The position numbers and the translations under genes were made by a program. Positions 12,026-23,180 of a DNA stretch of 64,000 nt are shown piece after piece. Within the stretch, counting starts at the first letter, position 1, and each line of letters begins with the position of its first letter. Source of the DNA: Salvia splendens. Taxonomy: Eukaryota; Streptophyta; Magnoliopsida; Lamiales; Lamiaceae. Under the pieces are notes generated by a model. It had not been told where the DNA came from, ran no database searches, and saw only the letters and a program-made list of their open reading frames with translations. Location of the stretch: assembly GCF_004379255.2 (NCBI RefSeq), contig NC_056050.1, positions 17,415,514 through 17,479,513 of the forward strand, given 5' to 3'.

Positions 12026-13720
12026 ATGAAGCAGCCGACCAATCCGTCTCCCTCAAATTCATCCTACGTCGCTGCCTCGATCGGCGAATTCAATCCGTCT
12101 CCGGCGAAGCGGCTCCAGACCCGGCTTCATCGAATGTCTCAAGTTATGTTTCTCACTCGACCTCAATTATCATAATTTTTTGTGATTTTTTAGCTTCTGA
12201 TGGATTATTTTCGATACTTGTAATCTGTAAATTATGAGATCTGGGATTGGGGAATCTTAGATCCGTTTCATTCAGGTCTAAGCTTATTCATTTCTGATAT
12301 CTTCTCGATTTCGATGTGATGTTCATATGATTTATTTGGCTTAGATACACTAATATTTCCATTCAATGTATGTTGCTTGATTAGGTTAGAAGCCCACTGA
12401 AAATGCATGTTTAGAACCTACCAAAGAACCCTACATCTTAATGGAAATGCATGCTTAGAAGCTTTTGGCAGATCCCCACATCTGAATGGAATTTCAGGCT
12501 TAGACAGTGCCATTATAGTTTGACACAAATTATTAGTCACATCTGTAATCGTTTGACAGAAACGATTAGATGACACAAGACAAATAATTAAACCTGGACC
12601 ATCAGCATAGCCAATTAATTTCACAGTTTAATTTTTGACCATTACAAATAAAAGTTTCATTGTGTTTTTGCATAATATTTCCCAAACAATTGCATAGGAA
12701 ATGCTTCTCTTATTTTTATACAGCTGGAATAATGTTAAGATGTAATACAAAAGGTACATGTACTGAAAATTAAAAAAAAATCATATAGCTTTGGGAAAAT
12801 TTCAGAAGAGTAAGAGTTACATGTTGTACCTGATGTTGTAGTTGTTAACTGTTGATGAGCAGAGCTTTTAAGAATAGCTGACTTTTTTAACTTCTTCATT
12901 CAATAAGAATCTCAACTTCAATGACAGATATGGTAATAACAACTTATCTTTGCCTTCAAAGGAAAAAAATCAGAGTATAGTGAGGATATACTAATCTCTG
13001 CAGAACTGCATATTTAAAGGAATAAAAATTTCACAAATACCAAGAAGACCTTTCAGATTATCCAACTAAACAGATTCTTTTAATTGTTATTTCAGAATTT
13101 AAAAGGATAAAGTCCAGAAAAGTTTCAATAAGAAAAATTATGGAGTAGAAGATTAGGACATTTATCTTAGAATCTGGAGTAGAAGATTAGGAATTTAAGA
13201 AAAAATATAGAGTATCAGATTATATCAAGTTAAACACTTTATTGTTGTCTTTTAATGACAAATGCATGATAATGTGCCTATAATCAGACTAGCATTGTTC
13301 CAAATATAGAATTTACTTAGAATTAGGATTCTGACTTTAGATATATCAAGATCAAGATTAATCTATCAGTTTCAGAGCATTAATGTTGATTGCAGTGTGT
13401 ACAATATCAGTCTCCTTTCTGATTCCAGTTATTTATAATATCAGAATGCTTTCTCTATAGATTGTGTTCGATTATTCCACACTAAATCCAAGATAAAAGC
13501 TCATGTTCCTTTAACATATATCTGCTAGTGAAAGTTTTTAATATAAATAGACTCAGTTCCTACAAATAATGACAGCAGTTTGATGAAAGAAAACCCAACC
13601 TTTATTCACTGTTTGCTATTAATTTTTTGTCCACAGGAACATAGAGAAAGAAACGGGGATGACCTTGAAGCACCTGTTATGCCAATGGGAGGAAATCTTT
13701 ACTTGTACTTTTTAAATTCT
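12026..13720 (+). other. Possible exons of an unrecognised gene (weak)
   Basis: Exon candidate 1, 12026-12142: ATG after a telo-box leader, 39 codons rich in Pro/Ser, ending at donor CAA|GTTATG. Exon candidate 2 begins at 13637 after acceptor TCCACAG and opens EHRERNGDDLEAPVMPMGG; its end is unclear. The two are in the same phase. Between them (12143-13636) I see only AT-rich noncoding sequence with a partial repeat near 12390-12490. No protein family is recognised. Its position between the Helitron RepHel and the RPA-like gene is compatible with a captured gene fragment, but also with a small host gene. Treat as a hypothesis. Confidence 0.2.
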
Positions 13721-14663
13721 TTTATATGTGTTCCAGTTCTCTGCCAGAAACACCTTTTGCATGAAATGAGAATTTGCTACACACTTGCCTGGTTAGATGT
13801 TTTAAGTTTGAAGTGGAAGACGATTCTAGGTTTGTCCTCCCTTATTATACACAAATTACTTTTCTTCAACCTCTCCACATTATATTATCTAACATACTAT
13901 TGTGTTTTCAAATGCAAGTCCTGTTGATTCTGTCTCCTTTTTGCTACCTTTGCTATGTCAAATAACCAAGAAGACATTTCAGACTATCCCACAAGACTTC
14001 TAAGTGTTAAACAGGTTAGACTACCTCCTTTTTGTAGCTAATGTTGGTTTCTATTATACAGGTTCAGTTTTTGTATAACTAAACTTAATCAGAATAAGAT
14101 TAATAAATCAATTTAAATACTTATCTAATGAATCAGAATAATTGCTTCAACAGCATGCTTGCTTAGTTATTAGCAAGTCTGGTTTATCAATCTGTGTTGT
14201 TTCCTTGAAGGATCCATGAGGCCACTGCTTGCTTAGTTTCTTAAGATTGGTGTAAATTATCTTATTATTACCCTTTTAGAACAAATTGATCTTCATTAAA
14301 ACTATTTTACTGAGCTTTATGATATATTTAAAACTTAGACATTGTCAAACATTAAAAACAGAACAATAACACTAAACTCTATACCCTGATAAGAGGAAAA
14401 ACAAAACAATAAATTAAAAACTTGCATATAAAATGTTGGGAAAGCTAGAAATCGAAAATCCTTGATGAAGATCTCATATTAATAACTTCACCACATGGAA
14501 ACCAAAAACATGCCCTAAAAGCATCCAAAAATTGTCAATTTCAGTGATAAAATCCATAACCAACACAAAAAAAGAGACTGACAATTGTTTTAAAACACAA
14601 CAAATAATAGAAACCAAGACTGTCTGCCCATCTAATTAAAATCAGCAATTTTCTCTTTCTTCT
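13721..14663. other. AT-rich region without recognised genes
   Basis: Open frames of 60-115 codons occur (e.g. 13580-13927) but are rich in Leu/Phe/Cys as expected from AT-rich DNA and match nothing I recognise. No repeats or terminal inverted repeats noticed. It separates the possible + exons from the 3' end of the RPA-like gene. Confidence 0.3.
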
Positions 14664-17402
14664 TCATCTGAACTTCACCAACATCATCACAACTGTCAAA
14701 TTCTGATTCCAAGCATCGCTTTGCAGAGCCTTCAACACCCATCCATGATGTTTCTCATTAGAAACAGTGGAGAGATCAGGTGTAACAAACACTTTCTGAG
14801 AACCCTATATTAATAGGAAAACTAATTATAAAACATGATAAATAATTACAAAATAATCAAAATAGCTATAATATATACAGAAATACCTCAGCAACTTCAA
14901 CTCCAAAATTTAAGTCAGAGCCTACAACATCAAATTCACTGCTATTATCATTAGCAAGTATGGACAGATCAGTTGTACCATAGGGCTTCTGAGACACCTA
15001 TAAGTAAAAATAATTCAGAAAAACAATCCAAACAGCTTTTTCATGAAGAAGTTGTACAGCTGATGTATAATACCAAAATTAAAATACCTCAGCAAGATCA
15101 GCTCCAAAAAGTAGATCAGATAACTTAGGTTCTAAGTTAAAGATTTGTTCACCCAAGTCCTCAGGAGTATACCTATCAACTACTTCAGGGATATTACAAA
15201 CTTTGTTGACAGTGAAAGGGTAACTTCTGTAATATTCAATATGGTTTTTCAACTGAAGTTTAAACAGCACATTCTGACCCACAAGAATTTCTTCAATAAG
15301 TGAAGGAATGGAATTCTTAGGAGCAACCTGCTGATATAAATATGACATTAGAATTAGAACTCTCCATGATAGAAAAAGAAAGAAAATTTCAGTGTTAACA
15401 AATACAAACCTGACCACCATTTCCTAAGAAATCAGTCACATTTCTCCCTAACAATTGGCTGCCTTCCCTATCCCACAATAACAAAGATGCATTACTAGTA
15501 TGATCAACAACATTCACCACAAACTTGAACCTGAATAAGATAAAATTATTCATACAAATTACTTCATTACATTAGATTTATAACCTAAAGTATCAGAAAC
15601 AAAGTATCAAACCTTTTAACAGCATAAGTATGAGTTTTTGTACATCCAGAACAATTAAACTTGTTATCCACCTCTCTGACTTTCTTAACACAAGTCTTAC
15701 AAGCCAAAAAATACCATTCACCATAGTGGCACTCAACTGAATCAATCTTACCAAATACCCAACATGAACCTTCCTGTGAATCACAGAAAGAAATAAACTA
15801 TTGAAAATTTACACATAAAACTCAAGATAAATAAGAACACTAAAACACACAGATGTGAAACTTATTCAATACATCTAGACAAGATAAATCCTCAAGGGAA
15901 TTCAATTGTAGATCATCATATTCACCCCCAAGCCTTTGTCCTCCCTGAATGACAGCAACTTGCTGAAGAAATCTGCTATCATCTCTTATCCTAAATAAAA
16001 TAAAATAAAATTTAGATAAACTGAGTTATATGTATATAGAAATCAGTAGGAAGAAACAAAATAATGAAACTCAACATTTGGCATGAAAATCAAGTACATA
16101 ATAATGAATACCTCATCCTAAAATCTCTAACTTCTTTAACATCAGCATTTATCACAACCTTAGAAGCTTGAAAATGCGTAGACATGCGAATTTCACCTAA
16201 AACACAAACACTTAAAAATTAACAAACTGAATGACAAGTAATAAACAGTCAAAGGGACATGAAATATAAAAGAACCTCTAAATAGATTGCGCTTGCAAAA
16301 CTGAATAATAACAATTGGAATTGTCCATTCACTCTTCTTCAATTGATCCAGATATAAGTCCACATTTGATTCCCATATTGTACAAAATAGTTTGTTATGG
16401 CTGTTAAGAATGATATACAAAGACATACAATTAGTTTAACATATGTACAATATAAAATGTGAATGCCAGGAGCAGTGATGAACTTACTTCTCATCAGAAA
16501 TCTCAATCTCAATCAATCTATACTTAGATTGAGAGATCTCTCTACCAGGTCCAGTTATCACACCAATGACATCTAACAAACACAAATGACAAATATGTAA
16601 ACTGAACCAACATTTCTTGTAACTTGCAGATTTGTGCCTAAATCCACTACAGAGAATGAACAATAATTTTCAGAATAACAGTCAATCCACTCCAAAGGAT
16701 CAAGGTTATTAACTTTCAGAGAGCATAAAATAATAAGTTATCAACTGTTTCTATAACTAATCTCAATATACAGTTGCAATTTGATTGAAAATTAAGTAGA
16801 TTGAAACTGCTTGCAATCATCAGTTGCAAGTAAACTGAAAAAAGGACAGTAAAGCAAATGTAACCAACACCAGAATCATACCAAAGAATGATGCATCATC
16901 AACATTTTCATATTGTGATATTTCAGCAAAGGGCTTGAAGTCAAACATTTCTCTCAAAAACCTATGATCATTAACCTCAACCATCTCTGTCTTGACATTC
17001 ATTAGCAACCTAAACTGGTGATTTGATGCTTTGTTTCTGAGTGTATTAGGCCTGACAAAGAAATTTTTAATACAAAAAATCCCTCCTTCCCTGAGTTTAT
17101 TTCCAAAATTCTGGACCAAATTATTTGGAAATGTAGCTTGAATTCTAGTACCCTGAAAATCAAAGCAAAGATATATGTTATAAAGGACAATATCAGATCT
17201 TAATTGTAGTTCAAATAATAGATGGTTTTAGCTTGCATATTCTGCACATATTGTTTACCTTCGAATCATGAAACACACATTCTAAGATTTTATCATTCTT
17301 ATCTTCGGGTAAACCTTGATAGGCCCGAACACACCTCACTTTGATTGTTGAATTGGTGATTGCCTTGCTGAGATTGTTAACACATGTGATGAATGGAGCC
17401 AT
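14664..17402 (-). CDS. Replication protein A large subunit (RPA70)-like protein, 11 exons, 533 aa
   Basis: Exons on -: 17402-17259, 17152-16882, 16572-16488, 16400-16276, 16196-16112, 15990-15873, 15773-15613, 15530-15410, 15327-15088, 14997-14887, 14804-14664. All have GT/AG borders and compatible phases, totalling 1602 nt with one terminal TGA. The start is ATG-GCT-CCA at 17402. The N-terminal half carries a DUF223/OB-fold (RCVRAYQGLPEDKNDKILEC; GTRIQATFPNNLVQNFGNKL), then a second OB-like region (DVIGVITGPGREISQSKYRL). Exons 7-8 form the C-terminal zinc-ribbon OB fold with CKTC and CSGC pairs, followed by the FVVNVVDHTSNASLLLWD core. RPA binds single-stranded DNA. Plant Helitrons often carry RPA-like genes, and it lies upstream of RepHel on the same strand, so it is probably Helitron cargo; a free host paralogue is possible. 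It ends in two similar short exons (VSQKPYGTTDLS / GSQKVFVTPDLS). Confidence 0.85.
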
Positions 17403-18482
17403 TATTTCAGAAGTAATCCTGTAAAAAGGCAAAAAAATGCTTCAAATACAGACATATAAAATGACTTAAACAACTCATACAATGTCATTATTTAACTCTT
17501 TTTCCACTGTTCTGCAGGAATCTGTTGAAAATCAGCAATGCATGAAGGAGGTCATAAGATGAAAGCTACAACTTTAGGTAATGAGACCATTCATTTTATA
17601 TAAACCATCTACAAAAAGAGTGGTGTTTACATAAATTTTTTTTTTCTAAAAACTCATCCTATTTGTTTTGACAGCTTATAAGGTGTGAATGAAGGACCAT
17701 TCAAGTGCTATAGTAGAGGAGGGAAAAAAAACACTTAACAAAGGTTAGAACTCTTTTCAGCAGCATACAAAATGCTAATAAATGAGTGACAGCATCCATT
17801 TAAAAATAGAAACACAAAATGCATAACAAATGGTTTATGTAAGTGATTATACGATGAATGGACAAAACTTGAGAAATTGCAGCTTAAAACTTGAGAAATT
17901 ACAGCTTAAAACGAATGGAGGCATAATTTCAGAAGTAATCCTGTAAAAACCCATGACAATGCTTCAAATGCAGACATATATAATGACTTAAACAACTCAT
18001 ACAATGCCATTATTTAACTCTTTTTTCCACTGATCTGCAGGAATCTAATAAAAATCAGCAATGCATGAAGGAGGTCCTAAAATGAAAGCTACAACTTTAG
18101 GTAATGAGACCCTTTATTTTATATAAACCATCTACAAAAAGAGTAGTGAGACCAACTATTCATCATAAAACCATCTACTAATAAGAACTTGCAACACATG
18201 CTGAACCTAGATCACACTTTTTATGTTTATATAATTTTTTTTTCTAACAACTCATCCTATTTGTTTTGACAGCTTATAAGGTGTGAATGAAGGACCATTG
18301 AAGTGAGATAAAAGGAGGGAAAAACATCACTTAACAAAGGTTAGTCCTCTTTTCAGCATACATAATGCTAATAAATGAGTGGCAGCATCCATTTAAAAAC
18401 AGAAACAATAAATGCATAACAAACAGTTTATGTAAGTGATTAAACTATGAATGGACAAAACTTGAGAAATTACAGCTTAAAA
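17403..18482. repeat. Tandem duplication (about 530 bp x 2) of the 5' flank of the RPA-like gene
   Basis: Two imperfect copies, about 17403-17920 and 17934-18482. Landmarks in both: AGAAGTAATCCTG, GACTTAAACAACTCATACAA, CAGCAATGCATGAAGGAGGT, GAAAGCTACAACTTTAGGTA, CTCATCCTATTTGTTTTGAC and CTTGAGAAATTACAGCTTAAAA. The second copy has an extra segment around 18145-18220. The copy beside the gene supplies the acceptor just before exon 1, so the duplication probably lies in the 5' UTR intron or promoter. Confidence 0.8.
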
Positions 18483-18563
18483 TGTTAGGGAGCTACCTAA
18501 GAACCGAATAAGCAGAAATGAGGAAGTGAATGGAATGGCTTGAAGGGTTTTGAACATAATGGG

Positions 18564-18571
18564 TATTTATA
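18564..18571 (-). promoter_or_regulatory. Candidate TATA box for the RPA-like gene
   Basis: TATAAATA on the minus strand. About 30-80 bases downstream is a CT-rich leader ending in TTCGGTTCTTAG|GTAGCTCC near 18497, which could be a 5' UTR exon with a donor. This would place a long 5' UTR intron over the duplicated region. Position and consensus only. Confidence 0.35.
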
Positions 18572-19607
18572 GATATACAAAGGGAATCAGTGGCGTGTAA
18601 AAAGAAGCCTACTTCCTAAAAAGACATAATGATGAGAAAAACCCTTCACATGTAAAAATAGGAAATAAAAAATATCCATGTTAATATTGTTTACAGATAT
18701 TATTTAAAAATTACCTATTTAGAGATATTTTAAACAGATTAAATTAAGGCATGCACTACCTAGAAAAAGCAGCAACTTCCCAAAAAACGGCTCCTTATTA
18801 ATTGCAACATTAGGAAACCCTTAAAACATAAATGCAATTGGATATTCAATACATGGGCCAATCAACTCCAATATTAAATAGCTTATTTTTGAATTCTGCA
18901 TTATTTAACAACAGCATTAAATGCAGGAATACAAATGGTTTATATAAAACCCTAGAGACATGAGCAGCCTCTACTATAGCAGAAAATGGAGAGACAAATA
19001 CTATTGTATAAAGGAGGTTACAACACAATCATTTTATACACCTGCCGAGGACTGCTTCAAGCATGACACCTATTAGAGTCTACACCAGAACTTCAAAATA
19101 GGAGGAAAAGAGGAAAAATCAATACAAAAGGTATGCTATATATTCAATTTATTATCTCTACAAATACTTTGACATGGATTTACATACGAATTCATAAGGT
19201 ATATATTCAACATAAGTTTATAAAACATACTTGATTAGATATAATGTACATACTAATGAAATAGAACCTGTCCATATCTACACAACATCACACCAACATA
19301 ACTAAACAAAGAGAGCCTGTCCAAATCCTTAATAACGCATTTGTAGATACATAGAGCATAAATGATATTAACTTTTCCTGTCAGATTTCTTCATATATAA
19401 TTTAGTCTAATGACTTGAGGTAACTAAAACTTAATAAGTCCAGTTGATTCTAAACTTTTCATACATCTTGTTATTAAATTCAATAAATAGATACAAATAA
19501 CCACCAAACTTATACACATTTATACATATAGTAATTAGAAATATTTAAAATCCCTATTTAAAATCAGAGTATTAATGGTGTATAGACTATAGGAAGGTGA
19601 ACTAAAT
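18572..19607. other. AT-rich intergenic sequence, nothing recognised
   Basis: No domain-bearing open frame, terminal repeat or RNA gene seen. CTACTATAGC near 18971 superficially resembles Helitron 5' ends, but no matching 3' hairpin was found. Confidence 0.3.
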
Positions 19608-19963
19608 GTACATTATGCTTATAAAAGTAACTGAAGTTGAGTTTCAATTCTATCAAACTCAACTTTAATTAGTAATATTATCTTAATTTCATTAACAGCT
19701 GTTTTAGTAATACTATTCCATAACTCCTCAAATTTTGCTTAGATATTAACTCATTATGAATTTAATGCAAATTGGATTGCAAAAAGTACATTATGCTTAT
19801 CAAAGTAACTGAAGTTGAGTTTCAATTCCATCAAACTCAACTTTAATTAGTAATATTATTTTTATTTCATTAACAGCTGTTTTAGTAATACTATTTCATA
19901 ACTCCTCAAAGTTTGCTTAGATATTAACTCATTATGAATTTAATGTAAGTTGGATTGCAAAAG
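19608..19963. repeat. Tandem duplication, 178-bp unit x 2
   Basis: Units 19608-19785 and 19786-19963 both begin GTACATTATGCTTAT and run through AACTGAAGTTGAGTTTCAAT and AACTCATTATGAATTTAATG with few differences. Noncoding. Within each unit TTGAGTTTCAATTC.ATCAAACTCAA can fold as a short hairpin. Confidence 0.85.
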
Positions 19964-19983
19964 GTTTGCTGCAGCTAAGTGAT

Positions 19984-20762
19984 CAGAAAAATCGAACTTA
20001 AGAAACTTTGATTTGCTTAGAGTATTAGTTATACTATACATGAAAATTTGCTTAGATTTGCTTAGATAAAGAAGTGATTATATATCTGAACATTTGCTTG
20101 GATTTGAACTAATGATGTATTTCAATTAATGATGTATTTCAATTTTCAGGTATAGATTGCAGCGATGAGAATATTTTCAATAGAGATTCTATTAAACACT
20201 TTTAGTCATTCTTAGGATTTTTTTTATTTATATGTAATAGCAAATAGCAAATAGCAAATATTGTAACTCGTGACTACAAAGTAGGCTTTGTTGTAGGCAG
20301 CTATAGGTCTGCCTCTACAGTAATTTTCACAAAAAAATACAATCAATCTATTAAACAGGTTATAATTGAAAAAAAAAACTAAAAAATACAGAAAAATCGA
20401 ACTTAAGAAACTTTGATTTGCTTAGAGTATTAGTTATACTATACATGAAAATTTGCTTAGATTTGCTTAGATAAAGAAGTGATTATATATCTGAACATTT
20501 GCTTGGATTTGAACTAATGATGTATTTCAATTTTCAGGTATGGATTGCAGCAATGAGAATATTTTCAATAGAGATTCTATTAAACACTTTTAGTCATTCT
20601 TAGGATTTTTTTATTTATATGTAATAGCAAATATTGTAACTCGTGACTACAAAGTAGGCTTTGTTGTAGGCAGTTATAGGTCTGCCTCTACAGTAATTTT
20701 CACAAAAAAATACAATCAATCTATTAAACAGGTTATAATTGAAAAAAAAAACTAAAAAATAC
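19984..20762. repeat. Tandem duplication, 405- and 375-bp units
   Basis: Unit 1 is 19984-20388 and unit 2 is 20389-20762, both starting CAGAAAAATCGAACTTAAG and ending ...AAAAAAAAACTAAAAAATA. Unit 1 has two extra short expansions (a repeated AATGATGTATTTCAATT and two extra AGCAAAT). Each unit contains a small hairpin, TGTAGGCAG...CTGCCTCTACA. Noncoding; neighbours the 178-bp duplication with almost no gap. Confidence 0.85.
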
Positions 20763-21155
20763 AGCAGTTATGCTGCCCAAATTCCCGCCAAAAAGGGCAG
20801 AAATGGCATTAAAAAAAAGTTGCCCAAAAACTGTCCCTTTAGATATTGATAGATTTGTGATTGGACTTAATTGGATTTCAATAAAAGTTGACGATTTCAT
20901 CTTTCCTTTTTCTTTTCTGTCACCACATTTTTTTTAAGTCTGCATTTATTTATATGTTATACAATATTATGTTTTTTTTTATGAAAAGCAAACACAAAAC
21001 GGCTTGCTACAAAAAAGGCAAAGCCAACAACAAAAAAACGAAACCCCCTACCTCTCAGAAAAAGGATTCAAAAACAAGCAAAAAAACAACCTATAAAAGC
21101 AGTCTCACCAAAGTAACAGACCAACCATCCCCTCGTCAAGCCAAAGCGCAATTTA
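20763..21155. other. Noncoding sequence with a Lys-rich open frame, not considered a gene
   Basis: The frame 20888-21175 starts in T-rich sequence and becomes Lys/Thr/Ser-rich only because of A-runs, then runs into the adjacent miniature element. A short inverted repeat CTGCCC...GGGCAG lies at 20771-20800. Confidence 0.3.
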
Positions 21156-21383
21156 CTCTCTCCGTTCCTTATTAATAAAGACATTTTTTTCGGCACGAAG
21201 TTTAAGAATAGTGTGTTAAATGGATGATGAATAATGGAAAAAGAGATAAAGTGAGAGAGATGAAGAGAGAATAAAGTAAAAGAAAGAGTTACTTTTTGCT
21301 AAACATAGAAATGACTCAATTATTTTAGAAATTTCCAAAATAGAAAAATTACTCTATTAACATTGAACACTGAACACATGGAG
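21156..21383. mobile_element. Stowaway-type MITE (228 bp)
   Basis: Left end CTCTCTCCGTTCC and right end ...CACATGGAG, each bordered by TA. The body shows the usual Stowaway layout, including GTGAGAGAGATGAAGAGAG. Ends are degenerate, so it is an old copy. Confidence 0.6.
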
Positions 21384-21689
21384 TACATAATTTTTATATT
21401 ACATACAAGGCTCAATTATTTTTTAAAATTGTTACTAACATACTAAAATTTTAAAAAATATTTATAATATACGTATTATTTTAATAAACTGATATTTATT
21501 TATTTATCGGTTAAAAAACTAAGGACGTGTTCATTATGTTTGATATAGCAAGTTTAGGCCCCAAATCTGGTGTTATTCTGATGTTTAGTTTCCAAGTTTC
21601 ATTACTAAGTGGCCCTAGAAAAGATCTTAAACCCGCATTGTTCCCCTTTTTTCCAAAATCAGCGCAGAGATGGTTTTAAAATCAGGAAC

Positions 21690-21857
21690 GGATCACCTAT
21701 GCCCTTCCCTAAAACATTCCTAAAACACATTCACAATAAAATAAAATAAAATAATCTTATAAACATGGTAATTTTAATAAGTGATGGTGGATCCATTTTA
21801 TTTTGTTGTGAGTATGTTTTTAGGAAATGTTTTAGGGAGATGCGTAGGTGATCTGCT
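21690..21857. repeat. Inverted repeat with about 58-bp arms
   Basis: Left arm 21690-21752 (GATCACCTATGCCC...) pairs with right arm about 21799-21857, whose reverse complement begins GATCACCTACGCATCTCCC. The spacer is about 45 bp. Probably the core of a non-autonomous foldback element; outer ends not defined. Confidence 0.6.
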
Positions 21858-22293
21858 CCATGTAAAATTTGGGAGCGGTGGTCAAAGTCAGATAAAGAGA
21901 AGATTACGTTTTTATCCCTCAATTTCATTCCCCCTCTCATTTAGGGATTTTGGTGAGGGTGTTTTAGGAAACCAAGTCAAGTGGGGGGTTTTAAAGAAAA
22001 TAAAAAATCAGCTATAAATGCAAGAGTGAACTACGCAAATGGTCTCTGAATTATGCGTTTTGCACGCAAACGGTACATGAACTTTAAAAATATATGGGTA
22101 GTCCATGAACTATGGTGTAATCACATTTATAGTAACTTTTCACTATTCATCACAATTTTGCACTAAAAATGCCCCCAAGGCATGAAGGGCATTTTTTGAC
22201 TTATCTAGGCACTAGATATGATATTTTCTCTATCTCTTTATTGAGTACTGGATATGATATTTTCAATCATTTTTTTATTTCGATTTGATAATA

Positions 22294-22444
22294 CTCCCTT
22301 CGTCACATAAAAATATGTGCACTTTCCATTTTCTCTCATCTCACAAAAATATGTGCATTCCATTTTTGAAATGATATATCAATTTAATAATGTAGGTCCC
22401 ACTATTCACTAACACTACTTTAACTACCATTCTCATTCTCTCTC
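22294..22444. mobile_element. Stowaway-type MITE, left part only
   Basis: Begins TA-CTCCCTTCGTCACATAAA at 22292 and shows the ATATGTGC and CTCTCTCTTACTTTACC segments typical of these elements. It stops abruptly at the broken end of the copia gag at about 22445, so the right half is missing. Confidence 0.55.
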
Positions 22445-23180
22445 TTACTTTACCATATCTTGTCCTTGTCCTTGTCCAGGTTTCTTGCAGTAGTGACATG
22501 ACCTTGTCTCATTTTCCTCTCCTGCCTTTTCTTTCCATGGTTTCGGCTTCTTCTGGGATTTTTTCATCCCAGATTTCTTCAAGTCTTCCTTCACATTGAG
22601 ACTCTCTGTAGTAGGATCAATTGTTTTTGTGCCTGCCTTTTGAAACTCCTTCATTTTTAGAGCAGAATGAACTTCTTCGTAAGTGACCTTAGAATCTCTT
22701 CCAAGAAGAATGGCATCTTTGAACTGCTCGAAAATCTTGGGAAGAGAGTTGAGGAGCATCAAAGCCTTGTCCCCATCCTTGATTTCTTTCTCAATGTTTT
22801 CAAGATCATCCGCACACTTAGCAAATTCATCAAGCTGCTCCCCAATACTTCTTGATTCGGAGAACTTAAACGTGAACAGCTTCTGCTTCAAGCGTTTTCC
22901 ATACAGCAGTTGCGGTTTCTTCCTTAGAAACCTCTCTCATTACTCGATCGCTTAGGCAGAGGATCAGAGTGGAATATGCCTTATCTTGAAGATCCTGCTT
23001 CTGGATGTCAGCTTTCTCATCTTCTTCAGTTGTTCCACCCTTCAAAACTTCCCATAAACCTTGCTGCATCATCACAACCTTCATCTTGAGCCTCCATAGC
23101 CCAAAATCGTTCTTACTCGTGAACCTTTCAATATCAAATTTGGTTGTAGACATTTTGTCGAACAAAAGATGTGCAGCCAC
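22445..23180 (-). pseudogene. Copia-A gag remnant (UBN2-type capsid and zinc knuckle)
   Basis: On -: the ATG region encodes STTKFDIERFTSKNDFGLWR and continues through the capsid domain (LILCLSDRVMREVS, then after a frameshift near 22880 FSESRSIGEQLDEFAKCADD and KALMLLNSLPKIFEQFKDAI) to a truncated zinc knuckle, CHYCKKPGQ. Sequence is lost there; protease, integrase and RT are absent. Upstream on - is a TGGCGCC primer-binding-like site and the LTR. Related in layout to the Copia-3 gag at 43074. Nonfunctional. Confidence 0.88.

Noticed and set aside
20270..20330. Helitron 3' hairpin (TGTAGGCAG...CTGCCTCTACA)
   Set aside because: No CTRR end follows within about 15 bases and the hairpin is repeated in both tandem units.
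20888..21175. Lys-rich 95-aa frame
   Set aside because: Composition follows A-runs and it crosses into a MITE; no homology recognised.
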